11,699 nucleotides of DNA, taken from positions 1-11,699 of the forward strand of contig JAGWJK010000048.1 in the NCBI GenBank assembly GCA_028865845.1, in the 5' to 3' direction. The DNA is from Rhizobiaceae bacterium (GTDB lineage: Bacteria > Pseudomonadota > Alphaproteobacteria > Rhizobiales > Rhizobiaceae). The translations under genes were made by a program, and so were the position numbers. The first letter of the stretch is position 1. Each line of letters begins with the position of its first letter. This document shows positions 7,164 through 11,699 of the stretch, in pieces. Below the pieces are notes generated by a model that was not told where the DNA came from, ran no database searches, and saw only the letters and a list, made by a program, of their open reading frames with translations.

Positions 7164-7527
7164 CCCATACGCCCTTAAAGCCGTCGCCGGCAGCGTCGCC
7201 GGCCTTGGCATCCTTGACAAAGAAATAAAGCGGCATGCCGTCCTTCGCCCATTGCTTCATCCCGTCCTTGCGGGTGATGATCGAGTATGCGCCTTCCGGC
7301 TTAGCATTGCCATCGGCCATCAGCGGCGGCCATGCCTTGGCGCAATCATCGTTGCAATTGGAAACATCCTTCTTGTCGTTCTTGAAGGTGTAGAGCGTCA
7401 TGCCGTTTTCGCCGGTCAGAACCTTGCCCTTGGCAGAGTCGGCGGTCTTTACCGGAGCGGCGGCGAAGGCGGAGGTGGCGGCTGCTGTTGCCAGGATCAG
7501 AACCGGCAGAAGTTTCGCGGCTTTCAT
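7147..7527 (-). CDS. Secreted PF03640-family (COG4315) small protein
   Basis: This is an exported protein of the 'secreted repeat of unknown function' family, sometimes called lipoprotein_15. A signal peptide is clear: MKAAKLLP, a hydrophobic core, then SAFA with probable cleavage near residue 22-23. No lipobox cysteine is present, so it should be soluble in the periplasm. Two family repeats are visible: LTGENGMTLYTFKNDKKDVS (38-57) followed by Cys58, Cys62 and AKAWPPL, and KDGMPLYFFVKDAKAGDAAG with GFKGVWDAA at the end. The two cysteines 4 apart could form a disulfide or bind metal. The ATG follows GAGGAG. It is the first gene of the unit with the ECF sigma and anti-sigma genes, so it may be a target or an input of that circuit. 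The molecular function of the family is not established. Confidence 0.88.
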
Positions 7528-7596
7528 TATGTTTCTCCTCGGATTGGTGGACGCGTCTACCGTCCAGGCCCCACGATTTTGCGTTGCCGGGCATGA

Positions 7597-7623
7597 GACA
7601 CGATCTGCGTCGATTTTATTCCC
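7597..7623 (-). promoter_or_regulatory. Candidate ECF-type promoter of the PF03640/sigma/anti-sigma operon
   Basis: On the minus strand GGGAAT (7623-7618), then 15 bases, then CGTGTC (7602-7597). A GGAA core at -35 and CGT at -10 with a 15-17 base spacer is the general shape of ECF promoters. It would start transcription about 60 bases before the ATG at 7527. This suggests autoregulation by the sigma factor in the same operon, but one site cannot prove it. Confidence 0.45.
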
Positions 7624-7683
7624 GGTCGTCGGGCAGTTTTTTTACCGCTTGCTTCCGGGAGGCGAATCCTGCCAAGTCGGCGC

Positions 7684-8811
7684 ATGCAATTCGCCCCGCA
7701 ACAAGACGAAGCGCTCAAGGCCGTTTCCCAATGGCTGAAGGAAGGGCGCTCGCCACTATTCCGCCTGTTCGGTTATGCCGGCACGGGCAAGACTACGCTT
7801 GCGCGGCATTTTGCCGAGCATGTCGACGGCGACGTGTTGTTTGCGGCCTTCACCGGCAAGGCGGCGCAAGTGCTGCGGTCGCGCGGGGCAAGCAATGCCA
7901 AGACCATCCATTCGCTGATCTATCGCCCGCGCGGCGAAGAATCGGTCGAGGATGAAGAGACCGGCAAGACCTCGATCGCGCCGATGTTCACCATCAATCG
8001 CCAGAGCCCGGTCGCCAAGGCGGCGCTGATCATCGTCGACGAATGCTCAATGGTGGATGAGGCGCTCGGCAAGGATTTGATGAGTTTCGGTACGCCGATC
8101 CTGGTGCTCGGCGACCCCGGCCAGCTGCCGCCGATCTCCGGTGGCGGTTTCTTCACCGATCAGGAGCCGGATTATCTTCTGACCGATATCCATCGTCAGG
8201 CGCGCGACAATCCGATCATCCAGCTGGCCATGCATGTGCGCGAGGGCAAGGAGATCATGCACGGCGATTACGGCGCAGCACGGGTGATTTCCAAGAACGA
8301 GGTGACACAGCCGCTGGTGATGGATGCGGACCAGGTTCTTGTTGGCACCAACCGCACGCGTCGGCGCTACAATCAGCGCCTGCGCGAGCTCAAGGGTTTT
8401 GCGACGGAATATCCGCAGTCCGGCGACAAGCTGGTCTGCTTGCGCAACGATCCCGCCAAGGGTCTCCTCAACGGTTCGCTCTGGCAGGTGATGACGTCGT
8501 CCAAGGAAACGACGAAGCCCGGCATCAACCTGCTGATCCGGCCGGAAGACGACGACATGGATCGGGGTGCCGCCAAGATCAAGTTGCTGAAGCAAGCGTT
8601 CGAGGATGTCGAAGGCGAAATCCCCTGGTCGACCCGCAAACGCTATGACGAATTCGACTACGGCTACGCGCTGACCGTGCACAAGGCGCAGGGTTCGCAA
8701 TGGAACGATGTCGTCCTGTTCGACGAAAGCTGGGCATTCCGGGACACGCGTGAACGCTGGCTCTATACCGCGATCACGCGTGCTGCCGAGACGCTGACGA
8801 TCGTCCGCTGA
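7684..8811 (+). CDS. Compact RecD/Dda-like SF1B DNA helicase
   Basis: This is an ATP-dependent DNA helicase of superfamily 1B, likely unwinding DNA 5' to 3' in repair or replication restart. Motifs appear in order: Walker A GYAGTGKTT (30-38, Lys36), motif Ia FTGKAAQVL (56-64), Walker B IIVDECSMVD (116-125), motif III VLGDPGQLPP (141-150), IHRQARDNPI (169-178) with the motif IV arginine, motif V LTVHKAQGSQW (330-340) and motif VI LYTAITRA (360-367). At 375 residues it is much shorter than RecD2 (over 700) and close to phage T4 Dda, so it is essentially the motor core without the N-terminal extension. The ATG has no good ribosome-binding site (GGGAGG is about 22 bases away), yet no alternative start lies nearby. 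It converges on the MerR-type gene with a 15-bp gap. Confidence 0.92.
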   Translation: MQFAPQQDEALKAVSQWLKEGRSPLFRLFGYAGTGKTTLARHFAEHVDGDVLFAAFTGKAAQVLRSRGASNAKTIHSLIYRPRGEESVEDEETGKTSIAPMFTINRQSPVAKAALIIVDECSMVDEALGKDLMSFGTPILVLGDPGQLPPISGGGFFTDQEPDYLLTDIHRQARDNPIIQLAMHVREGKEIMHGDYGAARVISKNEVTQPLVMDADQVLVGTNRTRRRYNQRLRELKGFATEYPQSGDKLVCLRNDPAKGLLNGSLWQVMTSSKETTKPGINLLIRPEDDDMDRGAAKIKLLKQAFEDVEGEIPWSTRKRYDEFDYGYALTVHKAQGSQWNDVVLFDESWAFRDTRERWLYTAITRAAETLTIVR

Positions 8812-8825
8812 GCGGTCGCGATCGT
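8797..8825. terminator. Hairpin between convergent helicase and regulator genes
   Basis: ACGATCGT (8797-8804) with CGCT opposes AGCGG and GCGATCGT (8818-8825) in an imperfect stem that spans the helicase stop and reaches 2 bp from the regulator stop. It is roughly symmetric and could act as a bidirectional terminator, but no T-run follows on either side. Confidence 0.3.
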
Positions 8826-8826
8826 T

Positions 8827-9519
8827 TCAATGTTTGGCAAGCCCGAGCAGCATGCCCTTGGCGATAGCCTGAAAGCGGTCGCCGGCCCCTAGTTTTTCCA
8901 TGATCGCCGCCTCGAGCGCCTCGGTTTCCTCGTATTTGAGTTCCAGGGATCGGGCGACTTCGGCGGTCGATCGTCCCTCGGCCATCAGTTCCAGGCAGCG
9001 TCTCTCCTCGGGCGTCAATAAGGCGAGACCGTCGTCGTCGTTGGCATGCGGCGCATCGACAGTGCTATCGTAATCAAGGAGATCGGCGACTTTCTGCATC
9101 TGCCGATTGAGCCCCGACATTTCAGCCATGATCTCACGCTTGCGGGTATTGAGGGCGGCGCGGAAAGTGGTTTCGGCATCCTCGGGCGTTTCCGCATCGT
9201 CGAGCCTCTCCATGATTTCCTGGATGACGGCGATCGACATGCCTGTTTCGCGGCAGACGGTGATGACGGCCATGCGCAGCACGTCGTCCGTGCCATAGAT
9301 GCGCATGAGGCCGTGACGGTCTGCCGAAATCAGATGCTTTTCTTCGTAAAAATGCAGCGTTCGATGCGTGACGCCGAAAGCATTGGCCATGTCGGCGATG
9401 GCGATTTCTCCGTCCGGCAGGTCGGAGGGTAGTGCTGTTTCGGGCAGGAACCGGTATTTGGCGCGTGCTTCGGATGCAAGTGTGGCGGCAGCAAACAGAC
9501 GTTTGGAACCGTCAGCCAT
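8827..9519 (-). CDS. MerR-family regulator with C-terminal LuxR/GerE-like HTH
   Basis: This is a transcription regulator with two apparent DNA-binding modules. Residues 38-110 are a MerR domain: IAIADMANAFGVTHRTLHFY is the helix-turn-helix, then EEKHLISADRHGLMRIYG as the wing and VITVCRETGMSIAVIQEIM. A helical dimerisation segment follows (about 110-150). Residues 167-228 read LLTPEERRCLELMAEGRSTA, EVARSLELKYEE, MEKLGAGDRFQAIAKGMLLG, the pattern of a GerE/LuxR helix-turn-helix. The usual MerR metal-binding cysteines are missing (only Cys89 and Cys175 are present), so metal sensing is unlikely. The ATG at 9519 is preferred over one at 9531 because GGAGGG lies just upstream of it and overlaps the earlier codon. 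The target genes and the ligand are unknown. Confidence 0.88.
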   Translation of the reverse strand: MADGSKRLFAAATLASEARAKYRFLPETALPSDLPDGEIAIADMANAFGVTHRTLHFYEEKHLISADRHGLMRIYGTDDVLRMAVITVCRETGMSIAVIQEIMERLDDAETPEDAETTFRAALNTRKREIMAEMSGLNRQMQKVADLLDYDSTVDAPHANDDDGLALLTPEERRCLELMAEGRSTAEVARSLELKYEETEALEAAIMEKLGAGDRFQAIAKGMLLGLAKH

Positions 9520-9658
9520 ATGTCCCTCCATAATTCGCTTTGATCCCCTTTTTGTCGCGGCGCCCCACGCCCGCGATCGCTGTCTGTCCTGCTGTCTGAT
9601 TGGAGAAGGAGGCCGCGGCTACGCCCAACGCAATGTCACAAGGAAGCAATCAACAAAT

Positions 9659-9796
9659 GCAGACGACACGGTTGAAAATTCTTGGTTCGACAAAGATGAA
9701 ATACCCGTTGGCGAGCTTGGCCTCCCCGCCATCGAACCCGCCCCCAAATCAGCGGTCCGATATCAACGACGCTATCGGGTTTCGGGGAAATTATAA
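9659..9796 (+). pseudogene. Possible C-terminal relic of a NUDIX hydrolase
   Basis: One plus-strand frame reads ADDTVENSWFDKDEIPVGEL, then GLPAIEPAPKSAVRY. It closely follows the C-terminal pattern of many NUDIX hydrolases, in which an acidic E-x-x-W-F-D-x-D-E-I-P is followed by E-L-x-x-P-A-I-E and a helix. The catalytic NUDIX box (GxxxxxEx7REUxEExGU) is not found upstream, and the frame has no plausible start, so the gene would be non-functional. The preceding residues in the same frame (RDRCLSCCLI, about 9569-9598) faintly recall the zinc-ribbon start of some NUDIX proteins, which would imply an internal deletion; that part is speculative. Confidence 0.4.
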
Positions 9797-9921
9797 GTTG
9801 CCCGAAGGGCGTATCGTCGGTGGGATTGGCCAGTGAAAGAGGAGGAAGACCATCAATCTTTTGCATGAGTCGATTGTCGAATCTCATTGGCCTTGCAGCT
9901 TCCAATGGCATAAAACAGAGC

Positions 9922-9927
9922 TATTAT
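9922..9927 (+). promoter_or_regulatory. Possible -10 box upstream of pdxJ
   Basis: TATTAT at 9922-9927 lies in the AT-rich stretch 28 bp before the pdxJ ATG. No -35 element at a proper distance is evident, so this is a weak suggestion only. Confidence 0.2.
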
Positions 9928-9954
9928 CCCCTTTAAAAATCATGGATTTCGATC

Positions 9955-10707
9955 ATGCCCGCCAAGCTCTCTGTGAACCTCAACGCCATTGCCATGCTGC
10001 GCAACCGGCGCGACCTTCCCTGGCCGAGCGTGACGGGGCTGGGACGCATTGCGCTCGCCGCCGGCGCAAGCGGGCTGACCGTGCATCCGCGGCCCGACCA
10101 GCGGCATATCCGCTTCTCCGATCTGCCTGACATCCGCGCGCTGATAGACGACGAATTTCCGGAAGCGGAGTTCAATATCGAGGGCTATCCGACCGACGAA
10201 TTCTTCGATCTGTGCGCAGGGGTCGAGCCCGAGCAGGTGACGCTCGTGCCCGACGATCCGTCGCAGGCGACCTCGGATCACGGCTGGGATTTCCGCAAGA
10301 ATCACAATTTTCTGGCCAAGGTCATCGCCGGATACAAGAAGATCGGCTGCCGCGTGTCGCTGTTTGCCGATGGTGACGGCGATGCCGAGGCGGTGAAGAT
10401 CGCCAAGGATATTGGCGCCGATCGCATCGAACTCTACACGGGCCCTTACGGCGGCTGCTACGATGCGCCGGAGCGGGCCGCTCCCATTCTCGAAGCACTT
10501 GGCAAGACTGCGGATGCCGCACTTGCCGCAGGTCTCGCAGTCAATGGCGGCCACGATCTGACGGTTGCCAACCTGCCGGCACTGGTCAAGCGTATTCCGG
10601 ATCTGGCCGAAGTATCGATCGGTCACGGTTTGACGGCCGATGCGCTGGAATATGGAATGGCCGAGACTGTGCGCCGCTTCCGCCGTGCCTGCGGCCAAGT
10701 GGTCTGA
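9955..10707 (+). CDS. pdxJ: Pyridoxine 5'-phosphate synthase
   Basis: PdxJ is a TIM-barrel enzyme that condenses 1-deoxyxylulose 5-phosphate with 3-amino-2-oxopropyl phosphate to give pyridoxine 5'-phosphate, the last ring-forming step of DXP-dependent vitamin B6 synthesis. Family landmarks are [17 protein letters not shown] (37-53; His44, Arg46, Arg50, His51), FNIEGYPT with the catalytic-type Glu76, [10 protein letters not shown] (132-141), IELYTGPY (158-165), [10 protein letters not shown] (194-203, His200) and [13 protein letters not shown] (219-231, His224). The opening [19 protein letters not shown] differs from the enteric VNIDHIATLRNARG, marking the divergent alphaproteobacterial form. 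The 250-residue length is normal. The ATG has only a poor ribosome-binding site. The gene stands alone, without the acpS or pdxA neighbours seen in some bacteria. Confidence 0.94.
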   Translation: MPAKLSVNLNAIAMLRNRRDLPWPSVTGLGRIALAAGASGLTVHPRPDQRHIRFSDLPDIRALIDDEFPEAEFNIEGYPTDEFFDLCAGVEPEQVTLVPDDPSQATSDHGWDFRKNHNFLAKVIAGYKKIGCRVSLFADGDGDAEAVKIAKDIGADRIELYTGPYGGCYDAPERAAPILEALGKTADAALAAGLAVNGGHDLTVANLPALVKRIPDLAEVSIGHGLTADALEYGMAETVRRFRRACGQVV

Positions 10708-10721
10708 GCAAAAGACGACGA

Positions 10722-10749
10722 AGGCCCGCCGCGACGCTGCGACGGGCCT
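10722..10749. terminator. Shared hairpin between convergent pdxJ and quinone reductase genes
   Basis: AGGCCCG (10722-10728) pairs with CGGGCCT (10743-10749), 14 bp after the pdxJ stop and 15 bp before the facing stop. Leftward, the stem is followed by TCGTCGTCTTTTGC, a partial U-tract that suits the minus-strand gene. Rightward it is followed only by GATTGCGTTAC. Confidence 0.5.
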
Positions 10750-10764
10750 GATTGCGTTACATAT

Positions 10765-11652
10765 TCAGTGCGACAGCGCGCCTTTGTGTTCTTCGACAAA
10801 GCCGCGGAGCGTCTGCGGTTCCTTGCCTGTCAGCTTATTGAAGTCGTTGGTAAGAATGTCGAAATTGCCGGCGCGGGTGTTGGCGTCGGCCGAGACGAGC
10901 ATGTCGACGACGAATTTCGGCAGGCCGGCGCCGGTGAGGCCGGCGGCGAACTGTTCGTCGTTGACCTGCACCACGTCCAGCGGGCGACCGGTGATCTTGC
11001 TGACGACGCTCGCTACGTCCTCGACGGTGACCGCGGTCGAACCCGTCAGCGTGTAGGTGGCGCTTTCGGTCGCGTCGGAGGCGAGAGCCGCGGCAATTGC
11101 GAGCGCGCAGTCTTCGCGGCTGATGTTGCTGATGCGGCCGCCGCTGGTGGCGGTGTACCACTTGCCGGTTTCGAGGCTGTGAGGCAGGCCCATCAAGTAA
11201 TTGTCGAAATACCAGGCGTTGCGCAGGATGGTGTAGCCGATGCCGCTGGCCTTGATGAGGTTTTCGGTGCCGAGGTGATCGGGAGCGAAGCTCACCAGCG
11301 AGTTGTCCGGAGCCGGCATGGACGTATAGAGCAGATGCTTGACGCCGGCCTTGTTGGCCGCCTCGATTGCAGCCGTGTGCTGGGTCAGGCGCAGGCCCGG
11401 AACCGCCAGCGCGTCAGTGCTGATGATGAGCAGACGATCTACGCCTTCGAAGGCCGACGATAAGGTGGAGGCGTCGTCGAAATCGGCCTTGCGGGTGATG
11501 ACGCCCTTGGCCGCGAGCGCGGCAAGCTTTTCCGGGCTGCGTGTCGCGGCCACGATGCGGCCGGGCGCGACCTTGTATGTCTCCAGAAGGTGATGAATGA
11601 CCCGCTGGCCGAGTTGGCCCGCAGCGCCGGTCACGAGAAGTGTACTGCTCAT
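10765..11652 (-). CDS. QorB/NmrA-like NAD(P)H quinone oxidoreductase (atypical SDR)
   Basis: This is an NAD(P)-binding Rossmann-fold protein of the atypical short-chain dehydrogenase group. It closely follows the layout of E. coli QorB, an NADPH-dependent quinone reductase. The dinucleotide motif TGAAGQLGQRVI is at residues 8-19, and Arg38 in ATRSPEKLAALAAKG is placed to bind the NADPH phosphate. Further matches are RKADFDDASTLSSAFEGVDR (54-73), GVKHLLYTSMPAPDNS (103-118), YTILRNAWYFDNYL and a late GLPKFVVDMLVSADANTR. The classical SDR YxxxK catalytic pair is lacking, as in QorB and NmrA. The 295 residues are a normal length. GAGG precedes the ATG. In enterics qorB is divergent from an HxlR-type regulator; here only 47 bp remain upstream, so that cannot be checked. 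Confidence 0.9.
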   Translation of the reverse strand: MSSTLLVTGAAGQLGQRVIHHLLETYKVAPGRIVAATRSPEKLAALAAKGVITRKADFDDASTLSSAFEGVDRLLIISTDALAVPGLRLTQHTAAIEAANKAGVKHLLYTSMPAPDNSLVSFAPDHLGTENLIKASGIGYTILRNAWYFDNYLMGLPHSLETGKWYTATSGGRISNISREDCALAIAAALASDATESATYTLTGSTAVTVEDVASVVSKITGRPLDVVQVNDEQFAAGLTGAGLPKFVVDMLVSADANTRAGNFDILTNDFNKLTGKEPQTLRGFVEEHKGALSH

Positions 11653-11699
11653 ATCATTATCCTCAATTTGCCGCCGCGGATTTGCAGGGGCTTACCACT

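Larger units (their letters stand above)
9520..9954. other. 435-bp intergenic stretch without an intact gene
   Basis: This is the region between the divergently oriented regulator gene and pdxJ. It must hold the promoters of both genes. Its base composition shifts from GC-rich on the left to AT-rich near 9900-9945. Apart from the NUDIX-like fragment listed separately, short open frames on both strands lack convincing ribosome-binding sites, family motifs or rhizobial codon bias. I see no tRNA, insertion-sequence ends or long repeat. Confidence 0.6.

Noticed and set aside
7164..7220. Longer sigma factor starting at TTG 7220
   Set aside because: The extra 19 residues lie wholly over the upstream gene and show no sigma-family similarity. 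The ATG at 7163 is better placed.
7621..7642. Plus-strand hairpin CCCG/CGGG followed by a run of seven T residues
   Set aside because: The stem is only 4 bp and no plus-strand gene lies upstream. It overlaps the candidate ECF promoter and is probably incidental.
8047..8700. Minus-strand open frame of 217 codons inside the helicase gene
   Set aside because: It is antisense to the helicase motifs and has no family signature or ribosome-binding site.
9520..9531. ATG at 9531 as the start of the MerR-type regulator
   Set aside because: The only ribosome-binding site, GGAGGG, overlaps this codon and is correctly placed for the ATG at 9519.
9600..9836. 78-codon plus-strand frame and a 91-codon minus-strand frame (9636-9911) in the regulator-pdxJ gap
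   Set aside because: Neither has a usable start context, a family motif or plausible composition. A different frame carries the NUDIX-like similarity.

Overview
This window looks like chromosomal DNA from a member of the Rhizobiaceae (Rhizobium/Agrobacterium group). It is GC-rich, the acetolactate synthase subunits, PdxJ and other products look alphaproteobacterial, and one intergenic repeat has the two-palindrome layout of rhizobial mosaic repeats. The organism assignment is an inference from these features; no database search was possible. I see no phage, transposase, tRNA, rRNA or CRISPR array.

Layout. Positions 1-1158 hold the 3' end of the acetolactate synthase large subunit gene and the complete small subunit gene ilvH/ilvN (branched-chain amino acid synthesis), separated by a 116-bp gap with a strong hairpin. 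A single-module KpsC-like capsule/Kdo glycosyltransferase gene (1249-2286) follows and converges, 5 bp away, on an aldo/keto reductase gene (2292-3137, minus). Plus-strand genes then run through a LysE/RhtB-type exporter (3344-3937) and a three-gene cobalt-type nitrile hydratase operon: alpha with a His-rich N-terminus, beta, and a TTG-started activator, 4031-5710. The operon ends in a terminator carried by a ~106-bp palindromic repeat (5716-5821). The same repeat supplies the stop codon of the next gene on the opposite strand.

Positions 5818-7527 (minus) form a tightly overlapped three-gene unit read right to left: a small secreted PF03640-type protein, an ECF sigma factor and its single-pass membrane anti-sigma factor. 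Upstream lies a candidate ECF-type promoter (GGGAAT-N15-CGTGTC). This looks like a self-contained envelope signalling cassette. Next come a compact RecD/Dda-like SF1B helicase gene (7684-8811) and, convergent with it, a regulator gene (8827-9519, minus) whose product joins an N-terminal MerR DNA-binding domain to a C-terminal LuxR/GerE-like helix-turn-helix.

The 435-bp stretch 9520-9954 has no convincing intact gene, but one frame carries what looks like the C-terminal tail of a NUDIX hydrolase, probably a decayed gene. The window closes with pdxJ (9955-10707, vitamin B6 synthesis), converging through a shared hairpin on a QorB/NmrA-like quinone reductase gene (10765-11652, minus).

Most of this is ordinary rhizobial housekeeping and accessory content. 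The points most worth a second look are the MerR-LuxR fusion regulator, the ECF/anti-sigma/PF03640 cassette with its candidate promoter, the repeat that ends two genes at once, the His-rich nitrile hydratase, the NUDIX relic, and a leftward terminator-like hairpin with no obvious gene to terminate.
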